A stretch of 64,000 bases of DNA from Gordonia sp. SL306 (lineage in GTDB: Bacteria > Actinomycetota > Actinomycetes > Mycobacteriales > Mycobacteriaceae): positions 3,534,001 to 3,598,000 of the forward strand of contig NZ_CP113063.1 in the NCBI RefSeq assembly GCF_026625785.1, read 5' to 3'. Positions 51,913 through 60,617 of the stretch are shown piece after piece. Position numbers and translations under genes: made by a program. Numbering within the stretch: the first letter of the stretch is position 1; every line of letters begins with the position of its first letter. The notes beneath the pieces were generated by a model that had not been told where the DNA came from, searched no databases, and was given only the letters and a program-made list of their open reading frames with translations.

Positions 51913-53382
51913 TTAGACCTTGTCGCCCTTGCCGCCCCAGAAGATGTGCTCGTTGGGGCTCGTCGATGGTCGTTGCGGGATGCGGGTACCGCGTTCGGTC
52001 GTGAGGATGTCGCCTGAGCCGCCGAGACGAGACGGCCAGGCCTCAACCGCGGTGCTCGTCGCGATGACCGATGCGGCCTGCATGAGTGCCATCGCGAGGT
52101 CGTCGTGGCCGATGTTGTCGGGTACCGAGATCTTGTAGGTGCCTGTCTCCGTCTGCTCGTAGGACAGCGCATGGAGCTGGCGTAGTAGGTCGGGATGGTT
52201 GGGGAGCACCAGTCGACCATCTTGGAGTAGCACCTTGAGCCGTGCGAAGCCGGCGTTCTTGCGGGCCGCGGTGGTGGTGACCGCGTTGACCATCAGGTTG
52301 CCGGACCGCGGTAGCTCTCGCATCTTTCTGGAGAGCACCTGGGTGGGCATCTGCCCGACGCCGTTGGTTTCGGAGATGAATCGCTGCACGTTCAGGTGCT
52401 TGGCGTGTTCGATCAGCCGGTCGATGAAGGTGGCGTACTCCATTCGGAAGTGCTGTTCGATCGCCGGTATCCAGAACACCGGCTCGCTGCCGTACTTGGC
52501 GGCGTTGAGGTCGACGTCGCCGGAGGCGGCCAGGTAGACAACGGCGTTGGCGTCATGGGCCATGCCCCAGTCGAGGCCGCCGACGACGCGATAGTCACCG
52601 CGTGGGGCCATCGGGTCGACGAGTTCGTATTCGGCGCGGGCGTTGTCGAGTTCGTCGGTGGAGAAGTAGGCGCCGGCCTGGTCGCCCCACTCGGCCAGGT
52701 ACTCCATCGCGAACTTGTGCGATGCCGTGTGGGATTGGATGCGGGCGAGGAAGTCGTCGTCGATGAGTGGGGACAGTGACGACGGCCAGTGGAACGAGGT
52801 GCAGTAGTCGTCGGGTTTATCCATGCCCATCTGCCACATGACGCGGAAGAAGTGGTCGACGCCGCCCCACGGTGTCGAGGACAGGATGATGCGCGAGCCG
52901 GGCCGTGCGATCACGGTCGGAAGGGCGGCCTGCCAGATCTCCTCGTCGACGAAGCCGGCCTCGTCGATGATGAGCAGGTCGACCGGTTTACCTCGGATGC
53001 GCTTCTGGGAAGCGGGTACCGAGATGATCCGCGAGCCGTGGGCGAGGACGATCTGATGCTTGGTCTCGTCGTAGACGGTGCCGCGCAGGATGTCTGATTC
53101 GGAAGCGAGCGTTGCGCACTCGGCGAGGAGTGTCTGTGAGGCGTCCTCGCCGGCCGACACCAGTAGGACCAGCGCGCCGGGCTGGACGTAGGCGCGGTAC
53201 AGCGCTTCGATCGCCAGCGTTCGCGACTTGCCGACCTGGCGACCAGCGCACATGACGCGGATACGCGCCGGGGATGTGACCATCTCGCGCTGGTAGCCCC
53301 AGAGAGGTTGCCCGACAAGGTGCTCGGCGAATCCGGCAGGGGATCGGACGCCGGTGCGGAAGTCCTCGGACGTGATTGTCAT
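51913..53382 (-). CDS. terL: Terminase large subunit
   Basis: 489-residue DNA-packaging motor and nuclease. ATPase: Walker A GRQVGKS (47-53), Walker B LLIIDEAGF (136-144), coupling ILSSTPWGG. RNase H-like nuclease: GGLDWGMAHDANAV (first metal Asp271), SETNGVG, and the late metal Asp in IGHDDLAMALM. ATG 53382 overlaps the small-terminase stop by 4 nt; a longer frame to 53571 would overlap that gene and is not used. A full-length, intact protein, so packaging ability seems selected for. No portal gene follows: the neighbours downstream are tiny hypotheticals, then the att site. Confidence 0.95.
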   Translation of the reverse strand: MTITSEDFRTGVRSPAGFAEHLVGQPLWGYQREMVTSPARIRVMCAGRQVGKSRTLAIEALYRAYVQPGALVLLVSAGEDASQTLLAECATLASESDILRGTVYDETKHQIVLAHGSRIISVPASQKRIRGKPVDLLIIDEAGFVDEEIWQAALPTVIARPGSRIILSSTPWGGVDHFFRVMWQMGMDKPDDYCTSFHWPSSLSPLIDDDFLARIQSHTASHKFAMEYLAEWGDQAGAYFSTDELDNARAEYELVDPMAPRGDYRVVGGLDWGMAHDANAVVYLAASGDVDLNAAKYGSEPVFWIPAIEQHFRMEYATFIDRLIEHAKHLNVQRFISETNGVGQMPTQVLSRKMRELPRSGNLMVNAVTTTAARKNAGFARLKVLLQDGRLVLPNHPDLLRQLHALSYEQTETGTYKISVPDNIGHDDLAMALMQAASVIATSTAVEAWPSRLGGSGDILTTERGTRIPQRPSTSPNEHIFWGGKGDKV

Positions 53383-53879
53383 GTCGCGTTCTCCTGCTGG
53401 GCGATGTCGGCGATGAGCTTGGCGATGTTGACCTGGGTGTCGCTGGTGTCCTTGCCCAGGCGCGCGTTGGCCAACGGGGTGAGGCCGAGGCGGTCGGCGA
53501 GGTTGCTGGCGTGCTTGCGGACGCGCAGGAGGTAGTCGGCGGCGCCGGTCGTTTTGCCGTCCTCGCCCCACATGCCGTGTTGGTCGACGTAGGTCTGCAG
53601 TAGCTCAACCTGAGCGAGGACTCGCGCGTACTCGAGGACGGCCTCGCGGTAGAGCGGGTCTCGCAGTCGGGTGTGCTGCTCGAGAAGCTCGTTGCCGATC
53701 TTCGCTGCCAACGGCGTGATCATCCGCTCCGAACGGGCCCCGTGTTTGAGCGCTGCCGTGTTGTTGGCCTCGAACGGTGGCCAGGTGTAGCCGCGGGCAG
53801 GTATGCCGCTGGCAGGCTTCTGGCCGCCGATCGGGATGACGGTTGCGTTCTGAGCCGGTGCGTCAGGGTCCTTCGATGC
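53379..53879 (-). CDS. terS: Terminase small subunit
   Basis: 166 residues. N-terminal low-complexity Pro/Ala stretch, then NNTAALKHGARSERMITPLAAKIGNELLEQH (helical, DNA-recognition side, with the common KHGARS motif of actinophage small terminases), ending in DTQVNIAKLIADIAQQENAT. A TTG at 53879 is the start, with GAGGTGG 6 nt upstream; a longer frame would overlap the upstream gene fully. It overlaps the preceding gene by 17 nt and terL by 4 nt. Together with TerL it would recognise and cut the pac/cos site. Confidence 0.8.
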   Translation of the reverse strand, partial: ASKDPDAPAQNATVIPIGGQKPASGIPARGYTWPPFEANNTAALKHGARSERMITPLAAKIGNELLEQHTRLRDPLYREAVLEYARVLAQVELLQTYVDQHGMWGEDGKTTGAADYLLRVRKHASNLADRLGLTPLANARLGKDTSDTQVNIAKLIADIAQQENAT

Positions 53880-54135
53880 CAAGGGATTCCACCTCTCTGA
53901 TCGTGCCGGCGGTCGCGCGCATCGCGGTGGCGAGTTCGGCGGGGGAGACGTCGGGGTCGGCTCGTTGCGCCCAGTTCGCCGCATAGCTGACGAGCGCGAC
54001 GACCAACGCCGTGGTGTCGGGGTCGGCGCGGATCACGGTCGCCGCCCCGACGATGGGGTCGAGCTGTTGGGCGACGGCGTCGAGCGCCCGGCTGACAGGT
54101 TCCCAGCCGAGCGCCGACGCCTGAGGCTCGCTCAC
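53863..54135 (-). CDS. Small helical protein, paralogue of 55298-55627
   Basis: 90 residues, mostly helical: LDAVAQQLDPIVG, ALVVALVSYAANWAQ, SPAELATAMRATAGTIREVES. The same pattern (LDP ... LVVAL-SYAA ... S-AE-A--(M/L)R--A) occurs in the protein at 55298, so the two are likely duplicated. Coupled with its neighbours by short overlaps. Function unknown; perhaps a packaging or assembly accessory factor, by context only. Confidence 0.65.
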   Translation of the reverse strand: MSEPQASALGWEPVSRALDAVAQQLDPIVGAATVIRADPDTTALVVALVSYAANWAQRADPDVSPAELATAMRATAGTIREVESLGIEGP

Positions 54136-54803
54136 ACCTCGATCCGACGGATGTAGTTGCCGAGGCCGTGGTCGACGACGACCTCGTGATTCTTGGCGAA
54201 CTCCGCCTCGCGGGCTGCCTGCTCGTCGGCGATGCGCTGCTGACGTTCGCGATGCTCGGCGACCTGCTCGTCGCTGGACAGGGCGTGCGGTGTCAGCGTC
54301 TCGCCTGCGGCCTCGCGCTGGGCCAGGGCGACATAGTCGGTGCCGAGCCCGATGATTCGCCGGTCCATCAGTTGAAGGTCGACGCCGTTCATGTGGAGGT
54401 CTTCTCGCCGGCGTTGCCGCTCAGCTGCCATGTCGCCAGTGCCGCCTGGAGAGAGGCCCAGGCTGTTGATCTCGCCGCCGATCGTATTGCGTTTCTCGGC
54501 TAACTCCGTGGTGGCTGCCTGCAACTCGACGACCGCGGCAACGGCTGCGGCGTAGGCCTTGCGTGCCCGCACGGTGTCTGAGGTCATGAGTTTGTCGATA
54601 CCGTCGCGAAGCTTCTTGGCCCTGGAGACATCGCGGTCGAGCTGAGCGCGCTCCTGCGCGCGATTCTCGGCCACCTGGTGCAGTGAGGCCAGATGCTCAG
54701 CTTCGCGAGCGGCGGCGAGATCTGCGGCCGTGATGGTCGTGTCGCCGTCGCGGACTCGGTCTTCAAGTTCGGCGAGGGGCGGTTGCGGGTCAGCCTTCGT
54801 CAT
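54132..54803 (-). CDS. Coiled-coil hypothetical protein
   Basis: 223 residues, Ala/Glu/Arg-rich with long heptad-like helices (REAEHLASLHQVAENRAQERAQLDRDVSRAKKL and the middle AYAAAVAAVVELQAATTELAEKR), suited to a scaffold or a DNA/protein bridging role. C-terminus VVVDHGLGNYIRRIEV. No family is recognised. It lies between small helical genes and terS, which is where a head-assembly factor might be, but that is an inference. Confidence 0.65.
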   Translation of the reverse strand: MTKADPQPPLAELEDRVRDGDTTITAADLAAAREAEHLASLHQVAENRAQERAQLDRDVSRAKKLRDGIDKLMTSDTVRARKAYAAAVAAVVELQAATTELAEKRNTIGGEINSLGLSPGGTGDMAAERQRRREDLHMNGVDLQLMDRRIIGLGTDYVALAQREAAGETLTPHALSSDEQVAEHRERQQRIADEQAAREAEFAKNHEVVVDHGLGNYIRRIEV

Positions 54804-54951
54804 GGTCGGTGTTCTCCTTCTTCGGGGTGAAGTGGTCGGTGATGGCCTCGTCGAGCGAGGTCGCCGTGCTGCCGGTGCTGCGAGGTGCCTTGCCCCTCTC
54901 GAGCGCGGCCTCGAAGGCCCAGTACAGCGCGAACCGTGGGTCGCCGCTCAT
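54790..54951 (-). CDS. Small hypothetical protein
   Basis: 53 residues (GDPRFALYWAFEAALERGK, then TSLDEAITDHFTPKKENTD). Starts at ATG 54951, overlapping the upstream stop (TGATG), and its end overlaps the next gene by 14 nt. Such overlaps argue that it is real despite its size. No family recognised. Confidence 0.55.
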   Translation of the reverse strand: MSGDPRFALYWAFEAALERGKAPRSTGSTATSLDEAITDHFTPKKENTDHDEG

Positions 54952-55301
54952 CAGGCAGCATCCACAGCTGCGAACACCGCGGCGGGGTCGCCGGCGAACG
55001 CATCGGGGTTGGCGTCGTAGGCGTCCTGGTAGCGGTAGTCGACGGCGTGCAGGGCATTCGCCGCGTTGGCGGCCGGGTCCTGGCCGTCCTTCGCGAGGCC
55101 GCCGGTGATTCGCGAGCCGTCGGAGCGAATGACGACCGAGGTGCCGTCCTTGTCGCCGTTCGGGGTGAGGTAGTCGCCGTTGGCGAGCACCCGGGCGCCG
55201 TTGGCGAAGTGGTACACACCCGCGTCGTCGACGAAACCGAGGTCGGTGTGTCGGCCGCCGGGGCCGTAGGTGTTGATGCGGTGGACGGAAGGTTCGGTCA
55301 T
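54951..55301 (-). CDS. Hypothetical protein
   Basis: 116 residues. The first part is strand-rich (INTYGPGGRHTDLGFVDDAGVYHFANGARVLANGDYL, TSVVIRSDGSRITGG), the end is Ala-rich helical (DAFAGDPAAVFAAVDAA). ATG 55301 is favoured over a longer frame because it overlaps the upstream stop by 4 nt, like its neighbours. No family recognised. Confidence 0.6.
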   Translation of the reverse strand: MTEPSVHRINTYGPGGRHTDLGFVDDAGVYHFANGARVLANGDYLTPNGDKDGTSVVIRSDGSRITGGLAKDGQDPAANAANALHAVDYRYQDAYDANPDAFAGDPAAVFAAVDAA

Positions 55302-55627
55302 GATGCTTCTCCTTGATGGGCAGTGGATGTGATCGAGGCGCATGCTTCGGCGGCGACGAATCGCAGCCCCGCGGCGGCCTCGCCCGCGGATTGTTTCGGG
55401 TAGGCCAGCGAGTACAGCTCGGCCGCATACGCCGACAGTGCGACCATCAGACGTGCAGATCGGGGATCGGGGTCGAATCCGATGTCGATTGGTTCGGGGT
55501 CGAGGTTGACGGCGATCATCTCGAGGGCAGTCGCGCGTACTTCGGCCGCCTGGCCTGGTGTCAGACTATCGTGCAGTGACGGAAAAGGCTTGCGGCTGAG
55601 ACGCTTTGACCGTCGTGGCCGCGTCAC
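55298..55627 (-). CDS. Small helical protein, paralogue of 53863-54135
   Basis: 109 residues. After a basic N-terminus (RPRRSKRLSRKP) come LDPEPIDIGFDPDPRSARLMVALSAYAAELYS and AGEAAAGLRFVAAEA, mirroring the 90-residue protein at 53863. GTG start 55627 overlaps the tape measure stop by 4 nt. Being directly downstream of the tape measure, a tail-assembly role is conceivable, but nothing in the sequence proves it. Confidence 0.6.
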   Translation of the reverse strand: MTRPRRSKRLSRKPFPSLHDSLTPGQAAEVRATALEMIAVNLDPEPIDIGFDPDPRSARLMVALSAYAAELYSLAYPKQSAGEAAAGLRFVAAEACASITSTAHQGEAS

Positions 55628-58600
55628 CAGCTGTGCCTCAGCGATGCCATGCGTGCCTCGTTGAACGGGTCTCGGCCGTCCTTGACGACGATGGTCTTAC
55701 CTTCGGCGGTCAACTTCACGAGCTTTTCGACCAGAGGGATGAGCTGGCCGCCGATCTCGCCGACCGCCCCGGCCAGCACCGCCGATGTGTTGTTGCCGGT
55801 GTCGATCTGAGGGGTGATGTTGCTGAGGTCGACCTTTCGGTCCACCGCCATGCCGATGTAGGGCTCGACAACGGAGAGGGCGGAGAAGCCTCCACCGACG
55901 CCCAGCGCGAGGTAGTCGTACCAGTTGTTGGGTGCCATCGTGTCGGACTGGTCGTCGGTGTAGCCGCCGAACCCGACGGTGCCGCCGCTCGCGAACATCT
56001 GCGGTTGGACCTGTCCGGCGTTGATGGCCTTGAGGTACTGGCGCATTCCGGGCTGCTCGGCGATCTGCTTGCGGATGATCTCCTCGCCGGGCATGCCCAT
56101 CAGCGGGACGCTGTCGGTGTTGCCGACGCCGGGGATGGTGCCGCCGAAGGCGAACCGCCGCATGTCCGGGGGGACGATCTTCTGCGAGGTCGGGTCGGTC
56201 GTGGTGATCTCGAGGCCACCGGGCAGGTACTTCGTCGAAAGCTTCATCGCCTCGGCGTCGGGCTCTGCAGCCTTCGGCGTGGTCGTCTTCGGCGTCGTGT
56301 CGGTGGTCGGTGTGGTGGTCGTGATCCCGCTGGGCCAGTTCGTGACGAACACCTGCTGCACGCCACCGGCCGCGGTAGCACTGTCCGGTGCTGCTGTTTT
56401 GACCGCCGACAGTCGGCCCAGCGATGCGGCCAGCTCCTTGTCCGCCTCGTCGGCCTTGGCCTGATAGTTGGAGCCGTCGGAGAATGCCGAACGCTGCACA
56501 GCTTGCGCCATCTGCGCCTCGGACATGGTGTCTTTGCCCTGCACCTTGTCGAGAGCGTCGTAATACTTCCCGGCCGCGATGGTGGTGTCCTGCAATTCCT
56601 TCGGATCACCCCAACCCTGCGACGGCCGCTGCTGGAAGGCGCCGACACTGTCTCGGTCGCCGTAGTCGAGGTCTTCGCCATCGGACTCGGCCAAGGCCGC
56701 CATGACCGCCGAACGGATCTCCTTCTCCGACTTACCGCGCTTCTGCCCCTCGGCGACGATCTCGTCGATGTTGCGCTGCTTCGAGGTGAGCTTCGACGGG
56801 TCGTAGCCCCCCGGTGCGGCGGCCTGCTTGACCGCGGTGTGCCCGAGCGCCCAGTGGACGTGGTCGGCATGCTCGGCCATGGTGGCGGCGCCGTAGAAGG
56901 ACATGCCGTCGCCAACATCCTTGCCGTCCTTGATGTTGTGACCGAACGGCGAGTGAATCAACTCGAGGCTGTCAGGGTAGGTCTGGGCAATCCAGCTGGC
57001 GATGCCGCCCATGTTCGATCCGGCGATATCGATGGCCTTGCCGGCGTTGTGGTAGTCAGGATGCCCCTCAGTCATCTCCGTACGGGTGCCGGAGGACATC
57101 TGCGCATCGGGGAACTTCGTATGCACCGAGTCCCACATCGACTGCTGGTCGGTCGATGTGAGGCCCGGAGTCGTGACCTGGCCGCCATCGGCGAAGCCGT
57201 GAGCGAACATCCGCGGGAAGCGACCTTCGTTGACGGCCTTCATGAAGCCGACGCCGTAGTAGTCGACGGCGGCGACCTGGTGGACGAACTCGCGATTGGA
57301 CAACGGGGTGAGGATCAGGTCATCTTTCGGTCCGCCCGGGCCGAACACCTGACCACCGCCCGCGCTCGGCGGTCCGGCGATGATGCCGCTCGAGTTGCCG
57401 GGGGCGAACGGATTCTGGCCGGACTGGTAGCCGCGGACGATGACGTCCTTGTATTCGGTTTCTGTCCACTTCCCGAACTTCTTGGCGTTCTGGTAGGCCT
57501 TGTCGTCGGCGGTGACCAGCACCTGCTTGCCGTTGCGGTTCACGACCTCGATGCCGATAGCCTGCAGCTTCTGCAGTACGGGGTCGCCCTCAGGGATGGA
57601 CGTGCTGATCGTCTTGTCGTTGTTGGTGGTGGCCTCGACGCCCATCTGCTTGAGGAGGTTGAGGACGTCATTGCCGCCGGGGGCGTCGACCCTGATGTCG
57701 GTGTTCGGCGGAATCGTCTTGATCGTGTCCGCCAGATGGTTGGCCTTCTCCGCTGCGCCACCGAACATCTCGGCCAACTGGCTCGTCTGCTTGGCGGTGG
57801 CGCGGATGCCGTCACCCACACCCATCACCTTGTCGCCCGCCGACTTGAGCGCATCGCCGACCCCGCCCATGCCGGGGATGTACGAGGTGAGCTCGCCGAT
57901 GGCCTTCATCGACGCGCCGATCGGCATCAACAGTCCGTCAGCGATCATGCTGCCGACCCACAGCATGCGGGAGCCGAAGCCGAGGAGGTAGCCGGTGGTT
58001 TGCAGCACGACCGCGCCGAACTCGGCACTGTACTTGGCGGTGTTGATGAAGAAGTTCTCGATCTCGGTGCCATGGGATTCGACCCAGTTGGCGAAATCGC
58101 CTGCGGCCGGTCCGAACGCGTCGGCCAGCTTGGCCCGCATGTCGTCAGCGGCGACCGAGATGCGCCGCTTCACCTCCTCGATCGAGGTGGCGCCGTTGGA
58201 CATGTCCTGCGCCGCCTTATCGGTCGCACCGCCCGTCTGGCCCAGCTCGTTGCGCGCCTTCGAGAGGTCGAACTTGTCGAAGGCGCCGCCCAGGTCTTCC
58301 CACTGGGTGCCGAACAGTGCCGCGGCGATCTTGTTCTTCTCCACGCTCGGCGGCATCTCGCGCAGACTGTCGAGGATCTTGTCGAGGCCCTGCTTGGCCG
58401 GCTCGCCACCCTTGGCGAGCTCGCCGGTGATCTGCTCGACGTTCAGACCGAGGCCCTGCAGCGCCGTCGCCGTCGACTCCGAACCGTCCGTGGCGCGCAG
58501 AGTGAACTCCTTGATCGCATCCGCCGCGACGTCGGTGTCGCGGGCGCCGTTCTGCCACGCCTGGTTGATCAGGCCGAGCGCATCCGCGCCATCGAGGCCC

Positions 58601-59514
58601 ACCTTGCGGAACTGGGTGCCGTACTCGTTCATCGTGTCGAGCAGATCGCCCGACAGGTTCAGGCCCTTGTGCTGGGCAGCGGTGAGCAGATCCAGCGCCT
58701 CACCCGCATTGTCGGCAAGCCCCGTCTTGACCATCTGACCGGCCGCCCGCGCCGTCTCAGGGATCTCGGTGCCCATGATCGTGCTGACCGTGCTCAACTT
58801 CTCGATCACGGGCTGGATCTGCGCCGCGGTCGCGTTGCCATCGAGGAGGCCTGACTGCATCGCCACGCCAACCGATTTCATGTTCTCGTTGACCGAGTCG
58901 CCGAAGACGTTGGTGTAGGCGCCCGCAGCCGCCTTACCCGCCTGCTGCGCCTGCTCAGGGGTCCACCCGAACGTGGCCTTCGTCTTGCCCTTCTCCTGTT
59001 GCTGGTCGAAGCCCTTGTTCACCTGGTCGGCCAGGGCAGCACCCGCGGCCAGGCCCAGGGCTGCCGTACCCGCCAGAGCGATGCCAATGGGTCCGCCCTT
59101 GCCGCCGATCGAGGCGATGCGGGGTGCAAAGCCGGAGACGAAGCCTGCGCCGGATTCCTTGCCTGCCTCGCCGGCCGCCTGGCCCATGCCGGAGAAGGAG
59201 TCGGACAGTGCGGTCTTGCTGTCGGCACCCACCTTGCGGAACGCACCGGCGAATGCCCCAGAGATGCCGTCGCCCGCCTTCTTGGCGTCGCTCTCAGCCT
59301 TGCCGAAGGACGACGACATGCCTGTCTGGGCGCGCTGCGCCTCCTGGGTGGCGCTGGTGCCCACGCCGTCGAAGGCTTTGCCGCTGCGCCGTCCTGCATC
59401 CTCGGCGTCACGGCCGAGCTGCTTGAACTGGGTCTTGGCCTTGTCGGTGTCGCTCTGGAATCCCTTGATGTCCAGTTCGATGGTGGCTCTGAGTTTGCCG
59501 ACGTCGAGGGGCAT
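55624..59514 (-). CDS. Phage tape measure protein with embedded muralytic domains
   Basis: 1296 residues, setting siphophage tail length and helping genome entry. N-terminal coiled coil (IELDIKGFQSDTDKAKTQF), then a TP901/lambda-H-like core, hydrophobic stretches near 150-175 and 515-550, and cell-wall domains: an M15/VanY-like peptidase at about 800-880 (SSGTRTEMTEGHPDYHNAGKAID and HADHVHW with zinc-type His residues) and a lysozyme-like segment near 940-985 (AALAESDGEDLDYG then SVGAFQQRPSQGWG). ATG 59514 has AAGGAG upstream. At about 1.5 A per residue it would specify a tail near 190 nm. No tail tube or chaperone gene precedes it. Confidence 0.93.
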   Translation of the reverse strand: MPLDVGKLRATIELDIKGFQSDTDKAKTQFKQLGRDAEDAGRRSGKAFDGVGTSATQEAQRAQTGMSSSFGKAESDAKKAGDGISGAFAGAFRKVGADSKTALSDSFSGMGQAAGEAGKESGAGFVSGFAPRIASIGGKGGPIGIALAGTAALGLAAGAALADQVNKGFDQQQEKGKTKATFGWTPEQAQQAGKAAAGAYTNVFGDSVNENMKSVGVAMQSGLLDGNATAAQIQPVIEKLSTVSTIMGTEIPETARAAGQMVKTGLADNAGEALDLLTAAQHKGLNLSGDLLDTMNEYGTQFRKVGLDGADALGLINQAWQNGARDTDVAADAIKEFTLRATDGSESTATALQGLGLNVEQITGELAKGGEPAKQGLDKILDSLREMPPSVEKNKIAAALFGTQWEDLGGAFDKFDLSKARNELGQTGGATDKAAQDMSNGATSIEEVKRRISVAADDMRAKLADAFGPAAGDFANWVESHGTEIENFFINTAKYSAEFGAVVLQTTGYLLGFGSRMLWVGSMIADGLLMPIGASMKAIGELTSYIPGMGGVGDALKSAGDKVMGVGDGIRATAKQTSQLAEMFGGAAEKANHLADTIKTIPPNTDIRVDAPGGNDVLNLLKQMGVEATTNNDKTISTSIPEGDPVLQKLQAIGIEVVNRNGKQVLVTADDKAYQNAKKFGKWTETEYKDVIVRGYQSGQNPFAPGNSSGIIAGPPSAGGGQVFGPGGPKDDLILTPLSNREFVHQVAAVDYYGVGFMKAVNEGRFPRMFAHGFADGGQVTTPGLTSTDQQSMWDSVHTKFPDAQMSSGTRTEMTEGHPDYHNAGKAIDIAGSNMGGIASWIAQTYPDSLELIHSPFGHNIKDGKDVGDGMSFYGAATMAEHADHVHWALGHTAVKQAAAPGGYDPSKLTSKQRNIDEIVAEGQKRGKSEKEIRSAVMAALAESDGEDLDYGDRDSVGAFQQRPSQGWGDPKELQDTTIAAGKYYDALDKVQGKDTMSEAQMAQAVQRSAFSDGSNYQAKADEADKELAASLGRLSAVKTAAPDSATAAGGVQQVFVTNWPSGITTTTPTTDTTPKTTTPKAAEPDAEAMKLSTKYLPGGLEITTTDPTSQKIVPPDMRRFAFGGTIPGVGNTDSVPLMGMPGEEIIRKQIAEQPGMRQYLKAINAGQVQPQMFASGGTVGFGGYTDDQSDTMAPNNWYDYLALGVGGGFSALSVVEPYIGMAVDRKVDLSNITPQIDTGNNTSAVLAGAVGEIGGQLIPLVEKLVKLTAEGKTIVVKDGRDPFNEARMASLRHSW

Positions 59515-59548
59515 GGTCAGTCTCCTTGGGTGGTGGGCTGGTGGGTGG

Positions 59549-59859
59549 TCATGCGGCTGGCTTTCCGGTGAGGCCCGGTCGTTCTCCACCGATCACGTGC
59601 CGGCGGATCTCGGCAGGCTGAGACCGTGCCCAGGCGCGGCAGGTGGCCAATGCGGGGCAGCGGAAGCACATAGCTGCAGCGGCGTCGTGGCGCCGCTGCA
59701 GTGCCTGGCGTCCTCGTCGTGCGCCTTCGGATCGAACAGGTCAGGTCGGGTGGTGCAGCGGGCACCGGGCAGCTTGGGCAGGCCGGCCAACATCGTCGAC
59801 ATCAGCGAGATCTCACCGGACTCGAGGCGATCGGACTTGCGCGGCTTGCGGGTGCTCAC
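59549..59859 (-). pseudogene. WhiB-like regulator with a one-base frameshift
   Basis: The GTG 59859 frame reads STRKPRKSDRLESGEISLMS, then ARCTTRPDLFDPKAHDEDARH (the first WhiB cysteine plus the DLF-P signature). One base is missing near 59704-59705 (GG where GGG is expected on the coding strand). The next frame supplies RRHDAAAAMCFRCPALATCRAW, the CxxC-x5-C box that completes the [4Fe-4S] ligands, and ends at 59549-59551. With the base restored the gene is exactly 103 codons. Phage WhiB proteins (e.g. TM4) repress host WhiB2. Starts by GTGA overlap with the upstream gene. Sequencing error is possible. Confidence 0.78.
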
Positions 59860-60317
59860 TGGTCCCACTCCTCGAGTGCCGACCTGCGGATTAGGTATCC
59901 GCTCGCGCTGTCATCTGTGCTGGTCACAGCGTCAGTGGTCACACCTTGGTCACGTGTCACTCGGCGGCGAGGTGGACGGTCCTGCCGTTCAGTTGTGCGC
60001 GCATCGTTTGTGCATGCCGAGGCCGACGTGGAGGCAGGCAGGTTGCGCGAGCGTGCATCGTTGGCGTCGGTCTCTACATCGCTGCCACGCGTGGCTTCGT
60101 CGGTGGTCTTGCTCTGCTTGCGGGCTTGGGCTCGTACGTGTGGCTGTACGGCGTCGGATGAGCTGTAGCCGCGGGTGATGCGTCGCCGTCGGCTCCATCC
60201 GTTGAATAGGCTGAGCAGTTCGTCGAGTTGGTCGAGTTCGTCGGCGCTGAGTCGCCCTCGGCTGACTCGGGTGGCCAGCGCGTGCAGACGGGTGGCGAGG
60301 TCGTCGAGGTTGGTCAT
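59856..60317 (-). CDS. Hypothetical protein, basic
   Basis: 153 residues. The helical N-terminus (MTNLDDLATRLHALATRVSRGRLSADELDQLDELLSLFNGW) is followed by a long disordered Arg/Ser/Thr region. ATG 60317 overlaps the stop of the zinc-ribbon gene by 4 nt, so the shorter frame is used. Only the first 50 residues look folded. No family recognised. Confidence 0.6.
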   Translation of the reverse strand: MTNLDDLATRLHALATRVSRGRLSADELDQLDELLSLFNGWSRRRRITRGYSSSDAVQPHVRAQARKQSKTTDEATRGSDVETDANDARSRNLPASTSASACTNDARTTERQDRPPRRRVTRDQGVTTDAVTSTDDSASGYLIRRSALEEWDQ

Positions 60318-60559
60318 GCCGCGTGCTCCTGGATGTGGCGATCGACGTCGGCTTGGGTGATCTCGTAGGCGAGTTGTCCGTGTTCGCGGCGAAGCTTCTC
60401 CGCCTTGAAGCCGGCGCAGTGGGCGAGCCGGTGTCCAGCTCCGCCGCCGTGCCAATGCTGCTTTTTGCAATGCGGACAGCGGATGACGACGTCGATCTGT
60501 CCGCTCGGCCGGATGTGCGCCTTGATGACTTCCGCCTCCGGGGTGGGCTGATTACTCAT
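60314..60559 (-). CDS. Zinc-ribbon protein
   Basis: 81 residues. IRCPHCKKQHWHGGGAGHRLAHC supplies a CxxC pair and a distal His/Cys pair, a treble-clef or zinc-ribbon pattern common in small phage proteins of Mycobacteriales. The C-terminus is a charged helix. It is the first gene after the iteron-like region, so its promoter may lie among those repeats. Confidence 0.7.
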   Translation of the reverse strand: MSNQPTPEAEVIKAHIRPSGQIDVVIRCPHCKKQHWHGGGAGHRLAHCAGFKAEKLRREHGQLAYEITQADVDRHIQEHAA

Positions 60560-60617
60560 GAGATCCGCTCGCTCTCGATGCCGATTTCCGTGACCGATTC
60601 GGGGGTGGGGCTACCTC

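Noticed and set aside
55606..58854. A 1082-codon open frame on the plus strand opposite the tape measure gene
   Set aside because: It is the mirror of GC-rich codons of the tape measure gene; its product is Arg/Leu/Gly/Val-biased without motifs, while the minus strand gives a recognisable protein.
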